Assembly: GCA_022701365.1 (NCBI GenBank)
Contig: JAKUHH010000030.1
Span: 497,107-561,106 of the forward strand
Reading direction: 5' to 3'
Length of the DNA: 64,000 nucleotides
Source: Mycocentrospora acerina
Lineage: Eukaryota; Ascomycota; Dothideomycetes; Pleosporales
The translations under genes and the position numbers were made by a program. Positions within the stretch are counted from its first letter, which is position 1. Every line of letters starts with the position of its first letter. This document shows, one piece after another, positions 35,075 through 46,546 of the stretch. Below the pieces are notes generated by a model, which saw only the letters and a program-made list of their open reading frames with translations, had not been told where the DNA came from and did not search any database.

Positions 35075-38000
35075 TCAGACAGAGTCCATCCGAAGTCAGT
35101 CAGTGTGCTATGGGAATTTTAAACGCATTGTTCCTCATTATGGCCCGTATATCTTGTTTGTGAGGTCGATGATCTGCGACAGCATCTCGTAGCTCGCGCC
35201 ATGACTAAGAATGGGCCTGGCTTCCTCGTGGCTCAGTAGTGGTAACTTTCTTGAACGTTCAAGTCTGTCGTAAAGAAACTGAGTTATGTTTCCCCTCCAA
35301 TTCAGGGCCATCTGGTGACGTCAAACCCGAGGGTTCCGTCACTTGCGGTTAAACCTACCACAAATAACATTCATGGAGTGAAACTTCAGATAACTACTCG
35401 TCTGGCATTTCATTTCAGACCTTTGCGCCTTTTTCAACCAGAAACGACACTAGCCGTATCAAGTAGCCGGTTTATGCCTATTGAACGACTTCCGTCCAGT
35501 GGCAAACGGAACTTGGACGACCTGCAGTTGAAGAAAGGACTTGCACTCATCTCAATGCTTCCGTTCACGTCATGTTGGCATATAAATAGCAGGACGACAA
35601 TGGCCGTCAATCTAGTAACATTTCAAGATCGAATAGAGTGTTGCGCGTTCATGACAGGGTTGTACGGGAGGAATTTGTTTTTGGCAATCGACAGCATAGC
35701 CCGAACCAGTGGGGGCTTCCGCGAGATTCCGTTTCTCACTTACTTACCATGCTCGCCCTATCACGGATGCGCCGGTACATGTGATCTTTGCCATGTTCCA
35801 CGTGTGCAGTCGTATTCGCATCCTACAGCATCACAGATTCCGTCATTTCAACTCGGTGGTCAGTTTCTAATCTACTTGTCTCAGAACTGCAGTGTGATTT
35901 TATGTGCGTTAGATTGCGATGACTTCACCACCTTTATGCGTCGCCTTGGGTATCGTTGATCAAAATGTGGATCTACAGACAAGAAGAGGTATCCCTGGTG
36001 TCGTGCACTGGGTTTCCCCGCACGGCGACACGTTACTGTCAACAAGCGGTCCGATTAGAGATTGGCGAGGGGCGAGTTGGCCGCGATGGGTAGGGGGACG
36101 GTTATCCTCTATGAGAGGGAACAACTGGATGTTCTGGAATGTGGGGTGAGAAACAGTGTTTTTTTTGGTGTTTACGCTTGCGAGACGGAATAGGCCGATA
36201 TGCGCTATTAGGACTGTGGGCGTTGCTGCTGGTCTAAGTGGTGGTGTTGCGAGATGTGTATTATTTTGAGACAATGTAACTTTAGTAAGGTGGAAAAAAG
36301 GCTGACGGGTGCTTATATCAGACAGCGGAGGAGAACTTGTATTAGTAATAACAGATACAATACTGTGTCTATTGCACCCTAGAAAGTCATTAAGGGAAAT
36401 ACTTTTTTGCTAGATCACGACCTCCCAAATAATTACATGAACTGTAATTTAGTACTTTACATGATTGATTCTGTACGGTAATGAGACTCAAGTGGTCCAA
36501 ATGAGAAAGCAAAGTTACTATTTGATGACGCTGTTACAAACATACTACCAAAATAGGAAGGCACATCAGGAAATCCCCACTTGCGTGCAGCTGCAGCCGC
36601 ATCGACGGCTTTATCCTAGAGCTTATTTCGACTTCAGTACCTTTGAATCCTTGAGTTGGCTAAAGGCTACTCGGGTATGGATGGCGGCCGATGTTCGATT
36701 GTGTGAATTGAAAATGTTTTGGGCTTGGGCCTTTTTTTTCTATTAAGCCAACTGGTGGGCTGCGAAGCTGGTAACATGAGCCGGCTTGAATATCTTCTCC
36801 ATACTGGACTGTGATATTATTGCCGAGGGAAAATTTACTTTATACTAGCAATCTTTCTGGCTATCTTGTTACTATCGCTGCCGCGCGTTATACTCTAATG
36901 AGGTTGCTGAAGGAACCGACGCAAATGAGCGATGACTCGTGAGGTGTGTCGCTAAGGCACAAGGCTGTCAATGATTGCCAGGGTCAGGATCCGCGGCCGT
37001 TCACCTGAGATTCTGCAGTAGGAAATCTGTCGAGGTGCAACGTAATAGCCTTGATGCCTCTTAATTAGAGGTTGATTGATTCCAAGGATGATTCCAACTT
37101 CCGACAAGCTGATGACTCAAAAAAATAAAGCTTCAAATTTGTGGCGGTGAAGAGGACGCAGATTGGTATGGCCACAGGCTATTTCATTGGTAGATCAGTG
37201 GGTCCAGTAATTCGCTGTGCCACCACAATCTAGTGTTGAGATGAAGGAGGGGGGACGGTAAAAAGTTCTTTTGTTGTGGATCCAGACGAGAGTGCCCAAA
37301 GATAGTACAAGTGTTTTTCGAAACGGAACATTGTGCTGTGTGATATCTAACCTTGAAGATGATAAAATTCGCGCGGAGGAGAGGACTGGACCCCTATCCA
37401 CGAGAATTTTGAGTTCGGTATCTAAGATGGTCAGTGGTGAACTCGTCAACCCGAAATTTGCGATGCTCGCTCGACCAATTTATTGACATTTGAGCCCGAT
37501 CTAGTAAGCCTACACACAACCAGTCAAAATCAAGCTTCATATGCATGATCGTGATCATGCAGACAGGTTGGCATGTACATAACGCATGCACCCGCGAGGC
37601 CTTCCATGTCGTGTAATGTTTGTTAGAAGGCTGATTCGAACAAAGGTCATCTCAGGATTTGCTCTGAAGATTGGGACAAAGGAGCGAGTGTGAGCTAAAT
37701 GATCTAACCATCTCTCGCAAATCCACAGGCTGGCCGCGAAGGCGCTCATAAATCAAGGGCGGGCGACAAGCCATTAGAGGCCCTTGACTCGTTTCGTCAA
37801 CGGTGATCGGCGCTTGAGCGGACATGACATGAGCCATTGGTTGACCGCCGCTAGCGCACGTCTAGCCACATTGTCTTGGCATGGTGTGCAGACACGAAGT
37901 TGTGCAGCGAGTCGCGATAGTTGGGATAAGTATTTTGGTGTTGCATGGCAAAGGAGAGGAGGCAGGAACAGAAATACAACGTGTCCGTTGAACTGCATAG

Positions 38001-38843
38001 TGCATGCTTGTGGGCGCGAAGAACAAGAAAGAGCGGCGGATGCTCTACCAATCGTGGTTCAAGGATTTGGTGTGAGACCTCACGCCGATCATCGATATCA
38101 CGAGAGCTGGTAGACGGCATGTGATGGATGCTGGCACACAACCCATGAGCAGAAGAGATAAGTAATGGCAAGTCCACCCAGACTACCCTGCGATCACGTC
38201 TTCTGCCCAGCAAGTAGGATGACGACAGCGCCGTGCATTTTCTTGTCATCGCGTGAGGCAACGAACAGAGGTTGGTCTGGTCGGTCAAGATAGGGAAACT
38301 GCAGAAGAGGGGTGATCATGAGACCATACATATCCCTGGAGTACTGCGGCGACGCCCAGCACCACACTTGCAAACTGGAAAAACATGACTGATCCGCAGA
38401 CGAACGCCGCCCAACAACCACTCCTCTGTCCTCGTTCAAAAAGACGACAACGAGTCGACGACAGACTCATGCTGGGATGCACAGTGTTCGTTTCATCGGG
38501 CGGCGAGCAGTGCATAACGTTGGTGAATCGTGCCATACGGCAGGCTAGCATCGCTTAGTGCGCCCGACTAATTTCGTGCCGGGATCCCTGCGCAGCAAAC
38601 CCCTAGCAACGCGCCCTTCACCTTAAAGTGGCCTTCTGCTGAACAGTTTTCTTGTTACTCCTGCCACCTTTTCCATACCAGGTCGCGCCTGCTTTCTCTT
38701 GCTTGCACGTGTCAGCATTGCGCCTTCTTCTTTAAACTTTTGTAATCACAAAGACCCTTTCTCCCTCCATCACCTGCCTTTGAGCACCCCCACCTCGCAC
38801 TCCTCAGCCACACACTTCTTCCACGCATACTAAGCGCGCAGAT
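35075..38843. other. Gene-poor region of 3.8 kb
   Basis: Between VPS11 and the PH-domain gene. No complete gene is recognised. A plus-strand open frame (35315-35959, about 214 codons) has no recognisable content, and an exon-like block lies on the minus strand at 35748-35822 (see findings). The last 100 bp are the pyrimidine-rich leader of the PH gene. Confidence 0.45.
38740..38843 (+). promoter_or_regulatory. CT-rich promoter/leader of the PH-domain gene
   Basis: A pyrimidine-rich stretch (CCCTTTCTCCCTCC, CCCCCACCTCGCACTCC, CCACACACTTCTTCC) lies directly before the ATG at 38844. Such CT-rich leaders are typical of strongly expressed filamentous fungal genes. Strong expression is inferred, not seen. 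Confidence 0.5.
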
Positions 38844-41012
38844 ATGTCTACCGAAGAGCAGAAGCCAGTTGTCGCGCCAGTTGTTGCAGACGAGCCCGCA
38901 GCTCCTGTTCCCGTCGCAGCTCCTATTCCCGCTGCCGATGTGAAGCCAGAGGAGCCTGTTGCTGATGCTGTCACAACTGAGCAGCCTGCCGTTGAGAGCG
39001 AAGTCGCTGCGCCAGTGGAGGAGGTAAAGGTGGTCGAGCCCATTTACAGCGGCGCCCTGGGCTACAAGGCGCCTGGTCTTAAGAAGTGAGTATTTCGCGT
39101 GCTACAGATATCACGCCAGTGCTGATCACCGCTTCAGCGCGTTCCGCTTCTCGAAAAAGCACTTCTGGTTTGGCGATGAGCCAGTCCCGACCTCGAGCCT
39201 CACGCAGTATCTTCGCGGCGAGAAGCCTGAAATTGCTCACCCTGCTGCCGCTTGGTCTAGCCAAACTGGAAAGGGTCTGCTCTTCTACGTCAAGCACGCC
39301 GATAAGAAGGATGCGCCTGACGGCATCCTCAACCTGGTGCGCAATGTCTCGTAAATTAACTTGATTCATAGTGCTAATACAAGACAGGCTTATGCGACTG
39401 ACCTCCACAAAGACGGCGCGCTTGCCTTTGCCTTCAAGGTTTCTGGTCACAAGCACGCGTTTGAGGCCTCAACTGGAGCTGAACGTGACGGATGGTTTAT
39501 CGCCGTAGAGAAGGCCATCGTCGAAGCGAAGGAGGCTAAGGAGGGCATCGAATCTAGCGAGAGCTACAAGGAGCACAAGGAGAAGCTCGGTACGTCCCAA
39601 TTTTTTGTTTGCTGCAAAGTCGTGTTGCGTGGGTCGCATCGCGTGCTAGACCATGTTTCGGTTGCTCCCGCTGCAGGGTGCTGACATCACACACAGGCAA
39701 GCCTACCGCGCTAGCAGCCGCTACCGTACCCACGAAGACCGTCGATGCTGCTACTGCACCCAAGGCCGTTGAAGGCGAGGCTGTTGCTGATGCGCCTGCT
39801 GGCCCAGTCCGTGCAGGATCTTCGTCTAGCAGTTCTTCTTCCGACTCTGACAAGAAGAAGAAGAAGAAGGCAACGAAGAGCAGGAGCCGTTCCAACAAGC
39901 GGGCCAGTATCTTCGGTGGACTTCTGGGCAAGAAGGACAAGGCTGAAGAGAAGGCCGAGTTGAAGAAGGAGGAGCACGAGACTGCTACAGCTGTTCCTGA
40001 GGCCAAGAAGGAGGAGCCTCTTGTTGTTCCCCACGTAGGCACTGTCACCAACTCCTCGGAGGTTATCCAGGGTATGTTGGACTCTGATCTATCGCGGTGT
40101 GTTTGTACTGACAGTATTTTAGATCCTGCTGTTGCTCCTGTTATCACTGAAGACATTCCTAAGGCGCACGAGGAGGCGAACACCGAGACTCCTGCTCTCG
40201 TTGCCCCAGTCGTTCCTGCAGAGGAGACCACTGCTCCTGTCGAGGCTTCGCCCATCGACAAGCCCAAGGTTCAGAAGCGCGGCTCTGTCTTCGGTACCCT
40301 GATCGGTAAGCTGAAGAGCCCCACTACTGAGAAGAAGGAGGGCGACGTCTTCCCAGCCGTTCCTGCAAAGGATGCCGAGACCCTTCCCGAGATTCGGAAG
40401 TCAGTTGAGGAGCCTGTAGTTGCTGCCCCTGTCCCTGTTGCCGAGACCTCCGCTCCCCTTAAGGAGGCGACACTTGAGGCGCCCAAGACTGAGGATGTCA
40501 AGCCTGCACCGGCTGTGACCCCCTCCAAGGAGAAGGAGCACTTCTCGTTTGGCAAGCTGTTCGGCGGAAAGGAGAAGGTCAAGTCGCCCGCCGTTGACAC
40601 CACTCCTAAGGTACAAGAGTCGGCGCCCCAGATCGAGGATACCACTATCCCCGCTACCCTGGAGCCTGTTTCTGCTCCTGCTCCTGCCGTTGTCGAGGCA
40701 CCCAAGGTTGAGCCTACGGAACAGAAGGAGGAGATCCCCGTTGCCAAGAAGCGATCATCCATCTTCGGTTCGCTCATCCGCAGTGCCAGCAAGGCCGGCG
40801 GTAAGAAGGAAACCAAGGAGAAGAAGGAGACCGTGGCGCCTGCCACCGTTGCCGAGGCTGCGGAGCCCAACGAAGATAGCCTTGTCAGCGAGATCAAGAA
40901 GGACGACACCCCTGCTGTCGCCGCTCCCGCCACCATTGGCGATGTTGTTCCCGAGGCCGTCACTGTTGGCGAGGGTCCGAAAAGCAGCACGCCTGTCACT
41001 TCAACTGCGTAA
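38844..41012 (+). CDS. Pleckstrin-homology domain protein with repeated FG-type motifs
   Basis: Five exons (38844-39085, 39138-39336, 39388-39589, 39697-40071, 40123-41012) give about 635 residues. A PH-like domain at about residues 85-205 includes AFRFSKKHFWFGDEP, LNLAYATDLHKDGALAFAFKVSGHKHAFEASTGAERDGWF and a long helix. PH domains bind phosphoinositides and membranes, so a cortical or membrane role is likely. Both flanks are low-complexity Ala/Pro/Val/Glu/Lys, probably disordered. Four spaced copies of a short motif of the type K-R-x-S-I/V-F-G-x-L follow (39897, 40279, 40537 and 40751 regions). I do not recall an assigned function for the fungal family. All introns are 51-107 nt and phases agree. 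Confidence 0.88.
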
Positions 41013-42108
41013 GGTGTGGTGGGAAGACTCTGCCCTTCTCGATGACAGCAACGACGCCATGACGGAAAAGCAAAGATATCGTAACTCCCTTGTTTGACCG
41101 TACGGCCACGACGAATCCACCCACAAAATCCGACTTTGAATCTCATACGTGGATCCATGCCCTAGTTGGATCAAGGTTTCCATACCCTCTCATACCCCAC
41201 TTCGATTTCCTTACGTTTGTCCAACTCTCCGTCGCTCTTTTCCTGTGGATTTCGGATCTGCGCGGCAGTTGCATTTGGAGATTTCTTGTCTTGCCTATGC
41301 AGTGTTTACGCCGGCCTGTTTTGTCTTTGTTTAGACTGATACCACTCTGCACTTGTTTCTCTCATTTTGATACCAATTTTTTTGCTTTGTTAAGTCTGGG
41401 GTCGGTCTGGTCGCTGTAGTCGTTTTGTGGACCTGGTTGGTTTATCGCGAATACCCTGATACCCTGCGTACAGCCTTATTAGAGTTGTACATATGCGGCC
41501 ACTAGGGCACACTACGACGTAATAATCTCTAATCAATGTGGTCCCAAGATGCTTGTGATTGCTGATCGTTTTGTGAGCGGCCTTCCTTCCTAAGCAAAGT
41601 TTAATGCACATCACAGTCGAGTAGGTCGAGTAGGTCGCCACTTGCTTCAAGTGTGTAAGTTATCGAAATGGTAGCTTTTGATGGTGCTTGGTCGTGACGT
41701 CGTCGACATGAACTTCTCGATTCATTGGAAGCTGCGCACGCCAAAAAGTATGACGCGTGGGTTCAGTGGTGAGACAACGACCCAGATCCGGCCCCTCTAG
41801 GCCGCCTTACTCGTTTGTTGCGCTCTCGATCACGGGGGCAGCCGAAGGAGCGAGTGCGGCTGCCAACAAATGCAGAGAGCGCGCCATTTACGCCTGCACT
41901 GGCAAGGCCAGCCAGGTACAGGCGCAACTCCCCGCAGCGAGTGCCCACGCCCAATCTCTCGCTGTGAATGTGTAGTGCTCATGCGACCACTTCGTTAGCA
42001 CTCTTATCGCCTGATTCTGTATTTAGTGCGGCATTTCCTTCGTTCCTGATATTTTGATTTTGCGCCATATTTGCTGGCGCAAGTGTTGAGGGGCACACTG
42101 ATTTAATC
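41013..42108. other. Intergenic region PH protein/UBTD
   Basis: 1.1 kb containing the PH gene 3' UTR and the UBTD promoter. It carries ATACCCTGATACCCT at 41451-41465, repeated downstream of UBTD, and a short GTCGAGTAG duplication at about 41617-41637. No gene is recognised. Confidence 0.45.
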
Positions 42109-43111
42109 ATGGTGAGTATACAGCTCGCGCCTTTGAGCCTGCGTCTGACACGGCACTCGTAGGGGTGCGGTACCTCTCGCCCTGAGTCTGGCTCGGTTGC
42201 GCCCACCAGAGTAAGCACTCCATCTTCACGCAACCTTGTCCCTCGTCAAACGCCAGCCACCTCGCGCCGCGCATCCCAACGCTCGCAGCATACCCGCCAG
42301 AACAGCCAGGTCGAAGCCAGCGACCGTCTGAACCATGCGCTGAAACACATTCACCCTGGCCAGCGCTCTCGCTTGCCCAGTAACAGTCTTGCCTCCCCAG
42401 GCACCAAGAGCAAAGTCCCCAACTCAGCGGCTTCCGCCTGGACGCGCTCGCGACTGGAGAAGGAGCGCAATGACTGGTGGGACACACGAGTGACCGGGAG
42501 TCAAGAGATGTGGTCCGCCATACGCATGGCAGCGGACCATCTTCAAAAAGGAGAGGTGCAGTTGGCGCAGACAATCCTCGATGCAGCGGGGTGCACTTGC
42601 CCTTCTGGTGAGTTGTGGCGAGCTGTGTATGACTCTACCGGCATTAAGTATAAGGTACCTGAGTGGATCGTCGTGCTGCCGGAAGGCTTGGTTGACGAGG
42701 AAGATGAGGCGACTGGACATGCTGGTTCTGCGGCCTCTCATGCGTACGATACCGGTGGCGATGGGATGCAAGAAAAACCCGGAGAAACAAGCGATACTGT
42801 CCTCGTCAAGATACGATTGAGTAATACTCAGCGCGACGTTGAGCTTAGGATTCGAAAGCACGAAAAGGTCGTGACCATTGTAGAGCAACTTAAGCAGCAT
42901 GCACATGTAAGTGAGAAAAGTTTACTTCACTTCCTATCACAAAATACACAGAGGTCGCAGCTAACCAAAGCAGCTGAGTCTTGACTCCAGAATCAAACTT
43001 GTCTACCTTGGCTACTTGTATCGAGATAACGAGACTCTCGACTGCGAAAGATCGTTTTGGGATTTCGATCGCGAAGGTCAGGTCCTCACAGGTTTGGTTG
43101 TTAAGGAATAA
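42109..43111 (+). CDS. Ubiquitin domain-containing protein, UBTD1/UBTD2-like
   Basis: Three coding exons: 42109-42111 (ATG only), 42163-42906 and 42974-43111, about 294 residues. The 51 nt intron starts directly after the ATG (GTGAGT ... GTCTGACA ... CTCGTAG); the second, 67 nt, uses GTAAGT. The protein begins MGCG, a candidate N-myristoylation (Gly2) plus palmitoylation (Cys3) site, as in animal UBTD1 (MGNC...). The N-terminal DC-UbP domain shows RLEKERNDWWDTRVTGSQEMW and VQLAQTILDAAGCTCP. Family knowledge: UBTD proteins bridge E2 enzymes and ubiquitin ligases. The Ub-like C-terminus starts near residue 215 (VLVKIRLSNTQRDVELRI, then LDSRIKLVYLGYLYRDNETLD). The human C-terminal fold ends similarly. 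Confidence 0.9.
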
Positions 43112-43733
43112 CTCCATCTTTGCTTGACTAGCCATCTTTTAGATCTGCGTATGTTTACACACACCGGACTGCCATTGGACTCGCCCACAGAATATACGTG
43201 GCAGTTCTTGATTCTGGATTGGGGGCCGAGTTTACCGTAATCACAACAGTCCATGCTTGCGCATCCAGTCCTTATTTCAGTTGTTGCGTGGTTTGGGGGC
43301 ATATCATTATATAATCCTTGCATTTGAGATGGCGGCAGTTCGGCTACGCGGATACCCTGATACCCTTATTTTTACTTGTCGCATACCATGTCGCATGCCA
43401 TGGGCTCGGGGGAAAGATTGTTGCTTGGAGTTTTTTAACGTCACTACTTAGTATTCTCGCTCTTATAGCGTTGCTGTGTTAATGTGTTGTAGTAATCATC
43501 ATTCACCTTCTCCCTTCATCTTCGCGTACTTGATAGATCCAGTGAGATAACTTACCGCGATTCAAATTACTGAATTCTTTAGGATTCAGTTCACAACTAA
43601 GGCTAATAATAAAGACTCAACGCATTTTCTACCCAGTCTCTCAAACCAGCCTATTTTCAATGTTATCTCACCCCCCAGATCAATTCCTTCTCGTCTAACT
43701 TCTGTGCTTCTTTTCCTCTTCCTCTCGCTTTAC
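43112..43733. other. Convergent intergenic region UBTD/small ORF
   Basis: Contains the UBTD 3' region with the second ATACCCTGATACCCT copy at 43352-43366. It is AT-richer toward the right. No gene is recognised. Confidence 0.4.
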
Positions 43734-44069
43734 CTACTCCTTTGCCTCCTTCTTAACCTCTTTCATAATATCCATGTTTTCAGCTTTAGCCGTAGTACAA
43801 CCTTCTGTCAACTCATCCCACACCCTCTTCACTGTACATTCTACACAAATCTCCACCATTTCCATCAGCGCTTCTTCAACCATTCTTTCAATATTCTCCT
43901 TTGAGCACTCTGGGTCGTTTCGAAGTGCGTTTCGTCGTTGGGTGTTTGCTAAAGAATTGCTTGGAGAGACGTCTGTTGGGGTGTTGAGGAGAGATTGGAT
44001 GGCCATGCGGGAACGAGTAGTGTCTGTTGGGGTCAGGAGCGAGGAGATGGAGATGTGTGTGGAATTCAT
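43734..44069 (-). CDS. Hypothetical small protein with two related STPTD-like segments
   Basis: A single-exon frame of 111 residues from ATG 44069. The N-terminal half has two related segments (ISSLLTPTDTTRS and IQSLLNTPTDVSPS). The C-terminal half is acidic and helical (KENIERMVEEALMEMVEI), with a Cys-Val-Glu-Cys. It lacks a signal peptide or membrane segment. No homologue is recognised; codon composition looks more like real coding than neighbouring frames. Possibly lineage-restricted. Confidence 0.45.
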   Translation of the reverse strand: MNSTHISISSLLTPTDTTRSRMAIQSLLNTPTDVSPSNSLANTQRRNALRNDPECSKENIERMVEEALMEMVEICVECTVKRVWDELTEGCTTAKAENMDIMKEVKKEAKE

Positions 44070-44624
44070 GTCTGACGGTTGATAATTTTTTGGCAGACTT
44101 TGAAGTTTTGTTAATCAATGCTAGCCATGAGGGAAAACAATGTGGTTTAATGTAATGTATTCTAGATTTCCCCCCCAAATTTGACTCAAAAATTAGTTCT
44201 GGTACGGTTTCTGGAGACTTCCACTCAACTGCTATTATTTCTTTGGAACGCTCAGATTCGATGCCCAAAGTATTTGGATTTGTGTTCCTGTGTCGAGATT
44301 AATTTTTTTTAAACTGTTGAACTATGGTTGTGAGCTTTAGCGCGACCCGAACGCAACTCGACTTTGACCAGTCACAGCCTCCTGGTTTAAATACAGCAAT
44401 GATGTGTTCATGCATTCTTCTCTTTTTTCTAGACCAGATTGAAGGGTTGAAGCTTAGGTACATGGTTTCACTGCTTAAAAATGTCTTAGTGAGGAAAGTT
44501 TCCGTCTCCTAATCTTCCGAGGTTTCAAAGCGTTGCTCGTGAAGAGTGAGCATTCCACACAGTAACCGGGCGCTAGAATAAGATGATTCTCTATCAACTG
44601 AGCTTCCAGTTCAAATACAATCTT
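44070..44624. other. Intergenic region upstream of small ORF
   Basis: Lies between the small ORF and the 3' end of the MFS gene. AT-rich, with poly-T and poly-C tracts. No gene is recognised. Confidence 0.4.
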
Positions 44625-46546
44625 CTATGCTCCTCCCCCAGCCATAATATTCTTTCCTTTCACGCTCTTCTGCTCCATACCCAAGCTAACGAAGAACGCC
44701 ATTGCTGACGTTGCGATCGCAAGGATAAACGCCGTGACAATAGACTTGTTATAGGCTTCCAGAACACCAGGTAGTTGCTCCGGCGAGACGACGTTCCTGA
44801 GGTTCGTAGCCCCAGCCGCAGCAACTACTTTTGAATCGAGTCCTGGCACGTATCTTGGGATTTCCTTCGCTAGAGTATTTACAAAGATGTTCTGTGCAAT
44901 AGAGATACTCAGAGCACCTCCCAAACTGTTGAAAAACATAACACAGGCATTTGCCGTGGGCATGTCTTTGGAACTCGTAACGACTTGAACTGCGACGAAA
45001 GGAATTTGAACTGGAGTACTCATCAGTAATGTACTGTTGAATGATGATGAATTTCGTCTTACCTCCTGCGCCTGCTCCGATACCTGCAAGGATTTGGTAG
45101 CCGATCCACTGGCCTGAGGGTGAGTTGACCTTTAGCGTGAAGAGAAGGCCTGCGCCAATAGTGAAGATGGCACTACCAAACCACATAAATGGAGCATACC
45201 AGCCGACTATGGTGATGGAGGCTCCGATAACTATTGACGAGACAGTGATGCTGACAAGGTAGGCGATAGTGCGGATACCCGATTCCTCGGCCGTTGTGCC
45301 TTTGATAGCTTGGAAATAGAATGGCAAATAAAAAATGTGGCTAAAGAGATTAGTTTGATAATCCTGATCACATAGTATAGAAAAAAAGTACTTACGAATA
45401 TAAAGCCATGGATAACAAGGCAGAGAATATACAACTGACCAATACAGTTTGTTGCTTAAAAACACGTATTGGAATTGTTGCTTTCTCCTTCTGCTTAATT
45501 TGTATAGCAATGAAGATTGTCAACATTAGACCAAATCCTAACAATGTACCCCAAACCTTGGAGTTACTCCATGTATACGAGAAGCCGCCCCATTGCAACG
45601 CCAACAACAAACAGACAATAGAACAGATAAGAAACACAGCACCCGCCATATCGATATACTTCAAACGCTCTTTGACGGGGATGTGACTATACTGACGTTC
45701 TGGATTCGAGAAAAAGAAGAAGACGACAGCGAGAGAAATTGCGCCGAATGGTAGGTTGATCCAGAAACACCATCGCCAGGACAATCGATCTGTGAAAGCT
45801 CCGCCGAGAATAGGTCCAACGACACTTGCAATTCCGAACATCGACGATAGGGCAGCAATATAGATAGCTCGTTTGCGTAATGGTACTGAGAAGCCAATGA
45901 TGGTCATGCCTCCTGAATACAAAGCTGCTGCCCCAGCTCCAGCTACAGCTCGTCCGATAATGAACATGGACGAACTTGTAGCGGCAGCGCAGATGACAGA
46001 CCCGACTTCGAAGATGACAAGTGCTATGAGGTACGTATACTTGACATCGAAATACGTATACACCTTTCCGAATGATGGCTGTAGCGAGGTCGTTGTCAGT
46101 AAGTAGGAAGATCCATACCAGCCAACATCTTCAAGACTATTGAAGACACTTGTAATTTTCGGGATCGCGGTCGCGATAATAGTGTTGTCTAGCGCGATAA
46201 CGAATGTCGTAAGGCATAGGCCGAGCGAGAGGATCCAGAGTTTGAAGCCGCTAAGGTATTTTGACTCGTCTTCCACCTCTTCATCAGATTCGTTGTTTGT
46301 ACTTTTGCCGGAGGGTAACATGTTTGCTTCTGTCTCTATCACTTCCACTGGTGTTCTAAGACTTGATTCGTTGCTCTCCCTTGTTTTCTCGCCAAGCTCT
46401 TTACTTCTTCCGACATCTTCGACAGTTTTCTCTTCATGCTTTGTTGCTGAACCCTCGTGCTTCTCATTTACAGTTTCGCTGATATGCGTCTTTTCCACAC
46501 TTTCGTGATTTTTCAAACCCCCGATAGTGGTGTTGGAACTCTGCAT
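44625..46546 (-). CDS. MFS multidrug/toxin efflux transporter (DHA2/TOXA type)
   Basis: Three exons (46546-45396, 45340-45063, 45010-44625) give about 604 residues. Phases require the last acceptor at ACTCCAG/TT, which produces GAGAGVQIPFVAVQVV, the usual DHA family sequence. About 100 charged Glu/Ser/Lys residues precede the first membrane segment (LWILSLGLCLTTFVIALDNTIIATAIP). The family motif SVVGPILGGAFTDRLSWRWCFWINLPFG is present. Fourteen membrane segments are expected for this family. Such proteins export drugs or secondary metabolites across the plasma membrane by proton antiport. No biosynthetic genes lie beside it, so the substrate is unknown. Introns are 55 and 52 nt. Confidence 0.93.

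Noticed and set aside
35315..35959. 214-codon plus-strand frame
   Set aside because: It starts from a non-ATG codon, has no recognisable content, and overlaps a better exon-like block on the other strand.
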